Assembly: GCF_035989245.1 (NCBI RefSeq)
Contig: NZ_JAYMFF010000002.1
Span: forward strand, 372,001 to 436,000
DNA: 64,000 bases
Source of the DNA: Adlercreutzia wanghongyangiae
GTDB taxonomy: Bacteria > Actinomycetota > Coriobacteriia > Coriobacteriales > Eggerthellaceae
Direction: 5' to 3'
The position numbers and the translations under genes were made by a program. The notes under the pieces were generated by a model. That model was not told the DNA's origin. It was given only the letters and a program-made list of their open reading frames with translations, and did not search any database. Positions 40,548-49,751 of this stretch are shown piece after piece (the first letter of the stretch is position 1; each line of letters opens with the position of its first letter).

Positions 40548-41861
40548 TCACAGAAAGGCCGCCATGTACACCGGGAAGTAGGTTACAGGGCCATTCACTT
40601 CGACGTTCGATTCGCAGAGAACCACTGCTTGCCCTATGCCGTAATTCGCGGTCGCAAGAAGCTGCGTGAGGGCGCTGTGCCGCTTATAGGTTTTCCCAGA
40701 CTTTACCTCAATGGGCAGAACGCCGGTCCTGTCCTGAATGAGAAAGTCTATCTCCCCGAGTTTCCGGTTGCGGAAAAAGAAGCCTCCGCGGCCATGGGCG
40801 TGAAGCTCCTGAGCGACCGCGTTCTCGTAAATCGCTCCATAGTTCACACTGAAGTCGTTTGACACGAGATCCCGCACGACCTCCATGCCGCATGCTGCTG
40901 ACAGCAAGCCGACGTCGTTCATGAAGAGCTTGAAGAAGCTTCGGTTCTCCACGAGCCGAAGCGGCCGCTTGGGCTCGGATACGTTCCGAACCGGGATGGC
41001 GACCCCGGCATCCACCAACCAGATGAAATCGTCCCTGTATCGCTCGTAGGTTCCCCTAGGGGCGATGGCCGAGAAGTTGAAGCGCTTGGTCTGCGAATCA
41101 AGCTGGGACGGCATCTCGTCGAATATCTCGCGGATGGCGAGCTTCTTGTTTCCGCTTGCGTATTTCGCAATATCATATCGATAGAGTTGGATGATGTCGT
41201 TCTGGCGCCTGACAAGGGCCTGCACGTCGTAGTCTTCGATAAATCCGCTCACAGGGCGCGGCATTCCCCCCGCGAGCAGATAGCGATGAAAGAGCTTGAG
41301 AAACCGGTCGTGAACGGCCTGGTTGATGGGACGCCTTTGCGCGAAGGCGTCTGCAATTTCGCCCCAAGCTTCTTCTCCCACCCCATTCGCCCAGCAGAAT
41401 TCCTGGAAGTCCAGAGGGTGCATCTCCACGATATGCAGATAGCCGACAGGCGCCGAGCGGAGATCCTTCAGCTCAACGCCCAAGAGAGAACCCGAGAGAA
41501 TGTAGTCGTAGTCGGTGCGCTGCGTGAGGTACTTGACAAGCGTGAGCGCTTCTTTGCACTCCTGCACCTCGTCGATGAAGATGGCGGTGCGGCCCTTCTC
41601 GAGGGGCGCATCGGCGTACGCGGAGATGGCCAGGAACAGGTCCTGGGAGGAGCGAGCCGCATCGAATGCGTTCAGCACCTCTGTCTGATCAATCAAGTCG
41701 AACTTGACGACATTGCGGTAATGCTCGCGGACGAACTTGTCGATGAGGAAGGTTTTGCCAACTTGACGCGCGCCCATGACCAGAAGCGCCTCAGTGCCTT
41801 TCGTGTTCTTCCATTCTCGCAGCAGCTTCTCAGCTTTTCTCTCGAGCATAAGCGCCACCAT
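40548..41861 (-). CDS. AAA-family ATPase with DUF4143 domain (2)
   Basis: The 437-residue protein has the classical P-loop GARQVGKT at 30-37, Walker B IFIDEVQECKEAL near 95, YILSGSLLGVEL near 120 and the family motif MHPLDFQEFCWANG near 148. The C-terminal DUF4143 nuclease-like fold shows KLGEIDFLIQDRTGVLPIEVKSGKTYKRH. ATG 41861 is the first start; ATG 41849 with GGTGG before it is as good. Three 14-bp repeats at 33-bp intervals lie just upstream. It faces the methyltransferase gene. Confidence 0.88.
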   Translation of the reverse strand: MVALMLERKAEKLLREWKNTKGTEALLVMGARQVGKTFLIDKFVREHYRNVVKFDLIDQTEVLNAFDAARSSQDLFLAISAYADAPLEKGRTAIFIDEVQECKEALTLVKYLTQRTDYDYILSGSLLGVELKDLRSAPVGYLHIVEMHPLDFQEFCWANGVGEEAWGEIADAFAQRRPINQAVHDRFLKLFHRYLLAGGMPRPVSGFIEDYDVQALVRRQNDIIQLYRYDIAKYASGNKKLAIREIFDEMPSQLDSQTKRFNFSAIAPRGTYERYRDDFIWLVDAGVAIPVRNVSEPKRPLRLVENRSFFKLFMNDVGLLSAACGMEVVRDLVSNDFSVNYGAIYENAVAQELHAHGRGGFFFRNRKLGEIDFLIQDRTGVLPIEVKSGKTYKRHSALTQLLATANYGIGQAVVLCESNVEVNGPVTYFPVYMAAFL

Positions 41862-41885
41862 TACCCTTATATGACCTGCTGTTAT

Positions 41886-41965
41886 GTATTTTGCAAACCT
41901 ATATTATCAGGGGAAATAGTACTTTGCAAACCACTATTCGATTCAAATTGCGTATCTTGCTAACC
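41886..41965 (-). repeat. Three 14-bp repeats at 33-bp spacing before the second DUF4143 gene
   Basis: On the minus strand GGTTAGCAAGATAC, GGTTTGCAAAGTAC and GGTTTGCAAAATAC lie at 41952-41965, 41919-41932 and 41886-41899. The period is exactly 33 bp, about three helical turns, so a protein could bind all three on one face. Confidence 0.8.
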
Positions 41966-41986
41966 TTTTCAAGTACTCAGATCGCC

Positions 41987-42011
41987 AAAAAAGCGGCCCC
42001 GTGGGGCCGCT
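41987..42011 (-). terminator. Strong minus-strand terminator
   Basis: AGCGGCCCC (41992-42000) pairs with GGGGCCGCT (42003-42011). On the minus strand it is followed by TTTTTT. It stops transcripts from the rubredoxin side, about 290 bases after that gene. Confidence 0.8.
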
Positions 42012-42302
42012 CGTGCGGTTGGGTGGTGCCGATGGAAGGCATTTGATGAGAAGCGCCGGGGATAGGGAATCCGGCATCCGAGGAGGTTGTCGTCTCGGAT
42101 GCCGCGCAGGGTGTCCGTTGCCCCGGCGTCGTTCCGGATGCCCTTCGCCCCGGACCCCGCTGCTAGGCGCGATCCTCGCTGAGGTAGCGGCGCTCTCGCA
42201 GGTTCGCAAATCCGCGAACGGCGCCGCTTCCCAAGGGCGCCTGAAGGCGGGTGGCCGCTTTACGGAGGGGTCCGCGAAGCGCCGCGCGTCCGGCGCGCCT
42301 CC
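42012..42302 (-). other. Structured region between rubredoxin and its terminator
   Basis: No protein gene is convincing here. A 10-bp perfect hairpin GGCATCCGAG/CTCGGATGCC lies at 42073-42103, with other GC-rich stems around it. On the minus strand this could be a long 3' untranslated region or a small RNA ending at the 41987 terminator. Confidence 0.4.
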
Positions 42303-42467
42303 CTACTCCTCGTACAGCGAGAAGTCGTCCTTGCCCACGCCGCACACAGGGCAGACCCAATCCTCGGGAATGTCCTCGAAGGCGGTGCCGGGCTCGATGC
42401 CGCCGTCGGGGTCGCCCACCTCGGGGTCGTAGATGTAACCGCAGACGTCGCAGATGTACTTGCTCAT
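42303..42467 (-). CDS. Rubredoxin
   Basis: This is a small iron protein for one-electron transfer, often used in anaerobes to detoxify oxygen species. The 54-residue protein has the four iron ligands Cys6, Cys9, Cys39 and Cys42 in YICDVCGYIYDP and WVCPVCGVGKDDF, and the usual acidic surface. GGGAGG precedes ATG 42467. Confidence 0.95.
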   Translation of the reverse strand: MSKYICDVCGYIYDPEVGDPDGGIEPGTAFEDIPEDWVCPVCGVGKDDFSLYEE

Positions 42468-42900
42468 GGGAACCTCCCTGATCGTTGGATGCCCCGCGCC
42501 CACGGCTCAGCCGCCGTGCGCGGAATGCTCGGGTGCGCCGCGAGTTGGCAACGCCGATGCGGCACGGGCCCATCATGCCACGAACCGCGCCTTCCGGCCG
42601 CCGCCGCGCTGCTTTGAAACCAGACGGTGAATCAGCGTCCGCGCCCCCCCCTCTGCCGAGGGCGACTCGGCGCCGTCCCTTCCGGCGGCATTCCGGTTGC
42701 CGTTTCTCTCGGCCCCGAGTCTTCTTGCAAGCAGATGCCCAGATGGAGACAAGAAAAGCAGCGGAAAACTAATCAATGACGGCGGGGCAACGAAAATCGA
42801 GCTCGTCACCTAAAGCCGCTGGAAGAGCGCAGGATACGGCATGAACCTGCGAGCAAAGTGCGCCCTGGTTGCGGCCGGGCGTCTCGGAAAGGAAGCGGCA
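42468..42900. other. Gene-free stretch before the C45-type hydrolase
   Basis: I see no gene or clear promoter in these 430 bases. The last 130 bases are richer in A and hold short complementary segments that could form a leader, but they fit no riboswitch pattern I know. Confidence 0.35.
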
Positions 42901-44259
42901 ATGATCACCCAAGAGCAGCAAACGATCGTCGATCATGCCCAGCTGCAGAAGATCAACGGCTGGCAGCACATCAAGGTGAAGGGCACCCCCTACGAGTGCG
43001 GTTTCCAGGAGGGCTACCTTCTGGCCGACGAGTACGCCGACGCTCTGCGCGTGTACAAGTTCATGACGCTGGAAAGCTTCGGCATGGACTACGACTGGTT
43101 CGCCGAACAGGCGCTGAAGCTGCACCGCGACATGATTCCCACGCGCTGGCTTGAAGAGCTGCGCGGCATGGCCGAGGGCCTGACCGCCGCCGGCGTGCCC
43201 ACCACCACTGACAACATGATCGCCTGGAACGACTGGATGGAGATCACCGGGTACTGGTGGCCCCAGAACGCCGGCAAGGTGATGAGCCGCCCGCTCATGA
43301 AGACCCATCGCAAGGAGCACTGCTCGGCCATCGTGGCCACCGGCTCGGCCACCGTGGACGGCAAGCCCTACTTGGGCCACGAGAGCTTCGACGAGTTCTG
43401 GAGCGGTCAGTACTTCAACATCTGCAAGCGCGTGGAACCCGACGACGGCTACGCCTTCATCATGCAGGCGTCGGCGCCCTGCATGCTGTCCTCCATGACC
43501 GACTTCTACGTGACGGCCGCGGGCCTGAACATCACCGAGACCACGCTTGCCGGCTTCGACCGCTACGACGACGCGGGCATGCCCGAGTGGGTGCGCATCC
43601 GCGATGCCGTGCAGTTCTCGGCCACCATCGACGAGTTCGTCGACCGCCTGAACAAGCAGAACAACGGCGGCTACGCCAACGCCTGGCTCATCGCCGACCA
43701 CAACACCGGCGAGATCGCCCGCTTCGAGCAGGGTCTGGAATTCACCAGCCTGGAGCGCACCTTCGACGGCGCGTACTTCGGCTGCAACGCCGTGTTCGAC
43801 CCGCGCATCCGCAACCTGGAGTGCAAGGACAACGGCTTCAACGACCCGCGCCAGCAGACCGGCGCCCGCCGTCAGCGCTGGATGGAGCTGATCGATCAGT
43901 ACTACGGCAAGATCGACCTGGAAGTCGTGAAGAAGATGCTGGCCGACACCTACGACGTGTACCTGGGCTACAACTGCCCGTCGAGCCGCGACATCTGCGC
44001 CCATTACGATGTGGACCCGCAGTACTACGCCGACGACCCCGATGCCGTGTGGAACATCCCGTTCTACCCGGCTGGCTCGTGCGACGCCAAGGCCGCCGGC
44101 CCCGACGACGTGAAGAACCTGAAGATGTGGGGCCGCTACGGCCGCGCCGACGGCGTGGAGTTCAACGCCCGCGATTTCATGGACCAGCACCCGCTGTGGA
44201 AGTGGATGGACGGCTATCTGCAAGATCGACCCACCCAACCCTGGACGCTGTTCGACTAG
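42901..44259 (+). CDS. C45/Ntn-hydrolase family acyltransferase or amidase
   Basis: The 452-residue protein resembles Ntn hydrolases of the peptidase C45 (acyl-CoA:6-aminopenicillanate acyltransferase) and phospholipase B-like group. These become active by self-cleavage before a cysteine that then attacks amide bonds. The candidate nucleophile is Cys141 in EHCSAIVATGSATVDGKPYLGHES, with the typical following glycine/strand pattern. GTPYECGFQEGYLLADEY near 29 and GLNITETTLAGFD fit too. No signal peptide is seen, so it acts in the cytoplasm. ATG 42901 has AAAGGAAG; ATG 42841 is an alternative. It is next to PepC and two permeases, so an amide- or peptide-cleaving role is likely. Confidence 0.78.
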   Translation: MITQEQQTIVDHAQLQKINGWQHIKVKGTPYECGFQEGYLLADEYADALRVYKFMTLESFGMDYDWFAEQALKLHRDMIPTRWLEELRGMAEGLTAAGVPTTTDNMIAWNDWMEITGYWWPQNAGKVMSRPLMKTHRKEHCSAIVATGSATVDGKPYLGHESFDEFWSGQYFNICKRVEPDDGYAFIMQASAPCMLSSMTDFYVTAAGLNITETTLAGFDRYDDAGMPEWVRIRDAVQFSATIDEFVDRLNKQNNGGYANAWLIADHNTGEIARFEQGLEFTSLERTFDGAYFGCNAVFDPRIRNLECKDNGFNDPRQQTGARRQRWMELIDQYYGKIDLEVVKKMLADTYDVYLGYNCPSSRDICAHYDVDPQYYADDPDAVWNIPFYPAGSCDAKAAGPDDVKNLKMWGRYGRADGVEFNARDFMDQHPLWKWMDGYLQDRPTQPWTLFD

Positions 44260-44354
44260 GCGCCCCTTCCGGGAATTCGGACGCGCCCGCCCCTCCACGA
44301 CGGCCCGCCCTTTCCATATAACGTCACCCTGCCATCAAGATAGGAGTATCGGTT

Positions 44355-45701
44355 ATGAAGATATCCAAGGAACAGATCGCCAAGATGTCGGAGGCCTACA
44401 AGAAGGCCGAGACCCAACACGTGGCCCAGCGCGCGGTCACCAAGAACGGCATCTTGGAATCGTCCGAGAGCGTGGAGGTGCTCGAGCGCATGAGCCCGAA
44501 GAACTTCGCGTTCTCCATCGACGTGGACGACCAGGCCGTGGCCAACCAGAAAATGTCGGGCCGCTGCTGGATGTTCGCCTGCCTGAACGTGCTGCGCTTC
44601 CATATTGAGAAGGAGCTCGACCTGCCCCGCGGCACCTTCGAGCTTTCCCAGGCCTACCTGGCGTTCTACAACAAGCTGGAACGTGCCGCGTGGTTCTTAG
44701 AGCACGTGGTTGCCACGGCCGACAAGCCCTTCGGCGACCGCGAGGTCGACTGGCTGCTCACCACGCCCATGGCCGACGGCGGCGACTGGGATATGGTCTG
44801 CGCGCTCGTGAAGAAGTACGGCGTGGTGCCGCACGAGGCCATGAGCGAGACCCACTGCACCAACGACACCGCCGAGCTGAACACGGTGCTCTCGCACCTG
44901 CTGCGCCAGGATGCGCTGAAGCTGCGCACCATGGCCCAGGAGGGCAAGGACACCACGGCTACCCAGGAGGAAATGCTCTCCGAGGTGTACCGCGTGCTGG
45001 CCGTGTGCTTCGGCGAGCCGGTACAGAAGTTCGATTTCACCTACAAGGACGCCAAGGGCGGCTACCATGCCGATCTGGGCATCACCCCGCTTGAGTTCCT
45101 GAAGAAGTACGTGCCCATCAACTTGGACGACTATGTGGGCGTCATCAACGTGCCCGGCGACGACAAGCCCTACGGCCGCGTGTACGCCATCCAAGATTCC
45201 GACCAGATTCCCGAGCGCCGCAACCTGTACCTGAACGTGCCGATGGACGAGCTGAAGGGCTACGTCATCGACACGCTGAAGGCCGGCGAGCCCATCTGGT
45301 TCGGCTCCGACGTGCTGCAGCACTGCGACCGTGAGGCCGGCGTCATGGCCTTCGACCTGTACGACCTGGAAGCCATGTTCGGCGTGAAGTTCACCATGGA
45401 CAAGGCCGAGCGCTTCGCCACCCACGAGAGCCTGCCCACCCACGCCATGACCATCGCCGGCGTGGAGATCAAGGACGGCAAGCCCACCAAGTGGAAGATC
45501 GAGAACAGCTGGGGTACCGAAAACGGTGGCAAGAAGACCGGCAACAACGGCTATTTCGTCTGCAGCGACGAGTGGTTCGACAACTTCGTCTACGAGGTGG
45601 CCATCCGCAAGGACCGCCTGAGCCCCGAGATGCAGAAGGCGCTTGAGGGCGACCCCATCGTGTGGCCGTTCTGGAACACCTTCAACCCGGTGTCCGACTA
45701 G
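44355..45701 (+). CDS. pepC: Aminopeptidase C / bleomycin hydrolase-type cysteine peptidase
   Basis: This is a cytoplasmic papain-fold aminopeptidase that trims N-terminal residues from peptides, normally a hexamer with inward-facing sites. The 448-residue protein has the oxyanion Gln and catalytic Cys71 in NQKMSGRCWMFA, the His in LPTHAMTIAGVE near 365 and Asn in IENSWGTENG near 387, and the family block PFGDREVDW-type segment near 125. GGAG precedes the ATG. It sits between the C45 hydrolase and an amino acid permease, consistent with stepwise use of peptides. Confidence 0.93.
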   Translation: MKISKEQIAKMSEAYKKAETQHVAQRAVTKNGILESSESVEVLERMSPKNFAFSIDVDDQAVANQKMSGRCWMFACLNVLRFHIEKELDLPRGTFELSQAYLAFYNKLERAAWFLEHVVATADKPFGDREVDWLLTTPMADGGDWDMVCALVKKYGVVPHEAMSETHCTNDTAELNTVLSHLLRQDALKLRTMAQEGKDTTATQEEMLSEVYRVLAVCFGEPVQKFDFTYKDAKGGYHADLGITPLEFLKKYVPINLDDYVGVINVPGDDKPYGRVYAIQDSDQIPERRNLYLNVPMDELKGYVIDTLKAGEPIWFGSDVLQHCDREAGVMAFDLYDLEAMFGVKFTMDKAERFATHESLPTHAMTIAGVEIKDGKPTKWKIENSWGTENGGKKTGNNGYFVCSDEWFDNFVYEVAIRKDRLSPEMQKALEGDPIVWPFWNTFNPVSD

Positions 45702-45729
45702 GCGCGTCGGCACCACCCACCTGTCCATT

Positions 45730-45770
45730 GCCCGGTGGGCACGGGACGCACCGTCCCGCCGGGCCTTTCG
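45730..45770 (+). terminator. Terminator-like hairpin after pepC
   Basis: Nested stems GCCCGG/CCGGGC and GGGAC/GTCCC are followed by CTTTCGTT. It lies only 15 bases before the next start codon. Confidence 0.5.
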
Positions 45771-45784
45771 TTAAGGGGTAAACC

Positions 45785-48088
45785 ATGAGCTCCCAAACCG
45801 CTTCTCATCCGGCGAAGGCGCCGGCGAAGGGCGCAGCGAAGGCCAGCAGTGGAGCCTATATTAGCCTCATGGCATTGGTCATGATGAACGTGACCATCAT
45901 CGGCAGCGTTGCCAATGACGTCCAGCAGGCTTATTACGGGCTGTCCTCCGTTACGCTCTTTATCATCGGCGCCCTCGTGTTCTTCCTGCCGACCGGCCTG
46001 GTGGCCGCGGAGCTGGCCTCCGGCTGGGGCCAGCGTGGCGGCATCTTCCGCTGGGTCGGCGAGGCCTTAGGCCCCGGATTGGCATTCACCTGCCTGCTGA
46101 TCCTGTGGTTCCAGACCTCCATTAACTTCGGTTCCGGCGTGGCCTCGGCCTCGGCGACCATCGGCTTTTACACGCCCGATTGGGACTGGGCCGTGAACTT
46201 CATGAACCATCCCGAGAACCAGTTCTTCATCATCTTAGCGTGGCTCGCCTACTACTGGGGCCTTACCTTCATGGCCACCAAGGGCGTGAAGGCCTTCGCC
46301 CGCATCACGAAGTACGGCGTTATCATCGGCACGTTCATCCCGCTGGCCTTCATCGTGATCTTCACGGTGGTGTGGCTGGCCCAGGGCAACGTGTCCAACG
46401 TCACGCCCACGCCCGAGGCCTTCAACCCGTTCGCGGGCGGCTTCAACCTGACCACCATGGCGCTGGCCGCCGGTGTGTTCTTCAGCTTCGCGGGCATCGA
46501 TATGAACGCCGCCCACATCAAGCAGCTGAAGAAGCCCCAGAAGGAATTCCCGATGTCCATCTTCATCGCCATGATCCTGACGCTGATCATGTTCATCGCG
46601 GGTACCGTCTGCATCGCCATCGTCACGCCGAAGTCCGACATGAACCTGGTCTACGGTCTGTACCAGACCTACAAGATCCTCGGCGCCACCTTCAACTGCC
46701 CGTGGATCTACGTGGCCTTCGTGTGGGTCGGCCTCGGCGCCTCCATGGCGTCGCTCGTTACCAACATGGCGGGCCCGTCGTTCATGCTCGGGCAGGCCGG
46801 CCGCTCCGGCTTCCTGCCGAAGGTGCTGCAGAACTCCAACAAGCACGGCATGCCGAGCCGCCTTATGTACCTGCAGATGGCCTTCATGACCGCCGTCGCC
46901 TTCCTGTGCTTCCTCATCCCGAACATCGAGGGCTTCGTCATCCTGATCACCCAGGCCATCACCATCCTGTACATGATGTACTACGTGCTCATGTTCATCT
47001 CCTTCCTGAAGCTGCGCCACGACCAGCCGAACCGTCCGCGCCTGTTCAAGGTGCCCGGTGGCAACGTGGGCGCCTGGATTGTCGCCGGCGTGGGCCTTGT
47101 CGCCTGCCTGTTCGGCATCGTGCTGGCCATCATCCCGCCGGCCCAGGTGGCCCAGGAAGTGGGAAGCCCGGTGACCTACGTGGTGGTTATCGTGACCATC
47201 ATCCTGGTGACCTTTGCCATCTGCTTCGGCGTGTACCAGGCCTCGCGCCGTCACAACTGGGTTGACCCGAACAACGTGTTCGCGCCGTTCACCTGGCAGC
47301 TCGAGGGCCTGAAGAAGCCCCAGCGCGTGCTATCGAACGTGCCGTCCGAGCTGATGAGCGAGGGTCAGAACCCCATGGGCATGCCCGTGAAGAAGCTGTG
47401 GGACCCCAACGAGCAGATCGTGCTGCCCGACGAGTACGTGCCCGGCAAGCATCATCCGTCCTCGCCTGCCATTGAGGCCGGCGACGACCCTGCGGCCATG
47501 AACCATCCGGTGAAGACCAACGGCACGGCTATCGGCGCTCTGGCGGCCATTCCCATGAGCCAGCCGGCGGTTATCTCGAAGAAGGCCGGTATCGGCACCG
47601 CGGCCACTGTGGGACTGAAGAAGGGCCTCCAGGAGAGCGCCGAGCCGGTACGACTGGACGCCGAGGTGCCCGCCGCTCCCGCCGACGAGGTAGCGGCCGA
47701 GCGTGTGCCGCGCGATCCGGTGGCTGACGCCCAGCGCGCCACAGCGGCCGAGCATGCCGCCGAGGCTGCCGAGAAGGCGTCCGAAGCTAAGGCCCACGCC
47801 TACGCCGTGGAGGCCGAAGCGCTGGAGCAGCAGGTTGAGGCCGATAGCGATCTGGCCTCGGCCCGCCGCGAGGTGAAGGAGGCCAAGGCCGCGGCCGACC
47901 AGGCCAAGCGCGAGGCCGCCCATCCGGCCGGGGGCGCTGCGGGTGCCGTAGGCGCTGCCGGTGCCGCGAGGGCCGCAGGTGACACGGCCGCGGGCGATAC
48001 GACCGGTGCCGCAGGCGGTCCGGCCGGCGCCGCGAAGGCCGGCGGCGCGGATGCGGGCTCCGCATCCGGTACTGGGGCCGCGAAGTAA
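45785..48088 (+). CDS. APC-family amino acid permease/antiporter with long C-terminal tail
   Basis: This is a membrane transporter of the glutamate/GABA antiporter-like APC group. Twelve or so hydrophobic segments fill residues 25-490, with the TM1 break MNVTIIGSVANDVQQAYYGLSS, FFSFAGIDMNAAHIKQLKKPQKEFP in the middle and SGFLPKVLQNSNKHGMPSR later. It then has about 270 extra residues: a linker, a charged Ala/Glu coiled coil (EHAAEAAEKASEAKAHAYA) and a low-complexity Gly/Ala/Thr end. Family members usually stop near 480-520, so the tail is unusual and probably cytoplasmic. It follows pepC, so it likely imports or exchanges amino acids from peptide use. Confidence 0.87.
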   Translation: MSSQTASHPAKAPAKGAAKASSGAYISLMALVMMNVTIIGSVANDVQQAYYGLSSVTLFIIGALVFFLPTGLVAAELASGWGQRGGIFRWVGEALGPGLAFTCLLILWFQTSINFGSGVASASATIGFYTPDWDWAVNFMNHPENQFFIILAWLAYYWGLTFMATKGVKAFARITKYGVIIGTFIPLAFIVIFTVVWLAQGNVSNVTPTPEAFNPFAGGFNLTTMALAAGVFFSFAGIDMNAAHIKQLKKPQKEFPMSIFIAMILTLIMFIAGTVCIAIVTPKSDMNLVYGLYQTYKILGATFNCPWIYVAFVWVGLGASMASLVTNMAGPSFMLGQAGRSGFLPKVLQNSNKHGMPSRLMYLQMAFMTAVAFLCFLIPNIEGFVILITQAITILYMMYYVLMFISFLKLRHDQPNRPRLFKVPGGNVGAWIVAGVGLVACLFGIVLAIIPPAQVAQEVGSPVTYVVVIVTIILVTFAICFGVYQASRRHNWVDPNNVFAPFTWQLEGLKKPQRVLSNVPSELMSEGQNPMGMPVKKLWDPNEQIVLPDEYVPGKHHPSSPAIEAGDDPAAMNHPVKTNGTAIGALAAIPMSQPAVISKKAGIGTAATVGLKKGLQESAEPVRLDAEVPAAPADEVAAERVPRDPVADAQRATAAEHAAEAAEKASEAKAHAYAVEAEALEQQVEADSDLASARREVKEAKAAADQAKREAAHPAGGAAGAVGAAGAARAAGDTAAGDTTGAAGGPAGAAKAGGADAGSASGTGAAK

Positions 48089-48103
48089 GTTCTTCCGCAT
48101 CGG

Positions 48104-48137
48104 GCCGTGCCGTCGGGGCTTCGGCGGCACGGCCCGT
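48104..48137 (+). terminator. GC-rich hairpin between the two permease genes
   Basis: GGGCCGTGCCG pairs with CGGCACGGCCC, with no T-run. It may stabilise the upstream message or reduce read-through. Confidence 0.4.
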
Positions 48138-48162
48138 GAGAGGCTAAGAAGAGGTGTTCTCA

Positions 48163-49680
48163 ATGAGTGCAAATGGAAAGACAACGACGGGCGCGCCGCC
48201 GAAGGCGCCCGTGGCGGTCGCAGCCGCCTCGACGGCTGGTGCGGCCACGGCAACGGACGCGGGCACGGCCGCCCGCCTCTCTATGCCGGAGAATAACGGG
48301 ACGAAGGTGACCAAGCCCACCGTGGCCACCAAGCAGAAGGCCGGCGACGACTTCAAGGCCACCCTCACCGTGAAGGATATGGTGGTATGGGGCCTCATCA
48401 CCATGGTGCCCATCTCGCCCATGGCCGTGTACGGCGGCGTGTTCGCCGATTCCGGCGGCATGCCCACGCTTGCGTTCCTCATCGGATTCGTGGCCGTGCT
48501 GTTCTCGGTGTTCTCCTTCGGCATCATGATCCAGCATTTCCCGTCCTCGGGGTCTATCTTCACCTACGTGAGCCACGTGTTCGGCAAGATGCCCGGCTTC
48601 ATCGCTGGCTGGCTGATGCTCTTGCAGTACCTGGTCAGCCCGGCTATGGTGTACCTCATCGCCGCTATCGCCATTCACAGCATGCTGCCCGATGTGCCTA
48701 TTCTGGCGCTGTGCTTCGGGTTCCTCATCATCGTGGCCATCGTGTCGCTCATCGGCATGAAGACCGCTATGGTGGTGAACAAGGTGGCCCTCGTGGCCCA
48801 GCTGGTCATTCTGGCATTGTTCGTGGTGTGCGGCGTGATGTTCGTGGTGCAGCATCCTGAGAGCGCGAACTTCTCGCTGACCAACGTGTTCAACCCCGGC
48901 AAGTTCGAGTTCGGCGGTACCATGTCCGCCGTGTCGCTGGCGGTTATGTCCTATGTGGGCTTCGGCGCCATCGCCACGCTGACCCAGGAGGCGAAGGACC
49001 CCAAGCACGGGCCGTCCCGCGCTATGATGGTCATGGCCGTGCTGCTGTGCGTGCTGTACGTGCTGCAGTGCTTCATCGCCACGTGCATCGACCCGTCGGG
49101 CGCAGCGTTCGCCGGCGACACCGATAACGCCTTCTACCTGGTGGCCAAGATGGCCGCCGGTCCCTGGCTCATGGTGGTATGCGCCGTGGGCGTGGCTTTG
49201 GCCCAGGGCGTGTTCACGGCTATCGCGCAGCAGAACTCCATCGCCTTCGTCATGTTCACCATGGCTAACGGCGGCTGCTTGCCCAAGTTCATGGGCAAGA
49301 TGGACAAGCGCACGAACTCGCCGCTGAACGCGGTCATCTTCATCATCGCCCTGTCGGTGGTGCTGACGCTTATCTTCCAATTCAGCGGTATCGACATGAA
49401 CACCGTGGTGAAGATCTCGAACTTCGGCGCGCTTTCCACCTACACGATGCTGAATGTAGCCGTCATCGTGTTCTGCTGGGTGCAGCTGAAGGAGCGCAAG
49501 GGCGCGAAGGCCCTGTTCATGCACCTCATTTTCCCGGCGCTGGGCGCGGCGGTGTGCTTCGCCATCATGCTGTCGGTGGGCAGCGTCGCCCTTATCGTGG
49601 GCGTCGCCTTCATCCTCATCGGCGTGGCCTACTACCTGGTGCTCACCAAAGTGATGCACCGCCAGATCAACCTCGGATAG
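48163..49680 (+). CDS. APC-family amino acid permease
   Basis: The 505-residue transporter has a polar N-terminal tail of about 65 residues rich in Ala and Thr, then twelve hydrophobic segments. Typical APC features are LITMVPISPMAVYGGVFADSGG (TM1 with its unwound centre), SGSIFTYVSHVFGKMPGFIAGWLMLLQY and MSYVGFGAIATLTQEAKDPKHGPSRAM. AAGAAGAGG stands before ATG 48163; a GTG at 48154 would overlap that site. It is one of two different permeases placed together after PepC. Confidence 0.87.
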   Translation: MSANGKTTTGAPPKAPVAVAAASTAGAATATDAGTAARLSMPENNGTKVTKPTVATKQKAGDDFKATLTVKDMVVWGLITMVPISPMAVYGGVFADSGGMPTLAFLIGFVAVLFSVFSFGIMIQHFPSSGSIFTYVSHVFGKMPGFIAGWLMLLQYLVSPAMVYLIAAIAIHSMLPDVPILALCFGFLIIVAIVSLIGMKTAMVVNKVALVAQLVILALFVVCGVMFVVQHPESANFSLTNVFNPGKFEFGGTMSAVSLAVMSYVGFGAIATLTQEAKDPKHGPSRAMMVMAVLLCVLYVLQCFIATCIDPSGAAFAGDTDNAFYLVAKMAAGPWLMVVCAVGVALAQGVFTAIAQQNSIAFVMFTMANGGCLPKFMGKMDKRTNSPLNAVIFIIALSVVLTLIFQFSGIDMNTVVKISNFGALSTYTMLNVAVIVFCWVQLKERKGAKALFMHLIFPALGAAVCFAIMLSVGSVALIVGVAFILIGVAYYLVLTKVMHRQINLG

Positions 49681-49751
49681 AAGAGATCAACCTCGGACAG
49701 GGAAGAGGCGCAAATCGGTTCTGCACGAAGGAGCACAACCTGGTTTTACGC

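Noticed and set aside
42740..42840. A riboswitch before the C45-type hydrolase
   Set aside because: Some segments recall c-di-GMP or glycine leaders, but the required core motifs do not line up.
48160..49659. A 499-codon minus-strand frame opposite the second permease
   Set aside because: Full of His, Asp and Glu where the permease has hydrophobic codons; typical shadow of a membrane protein gene.
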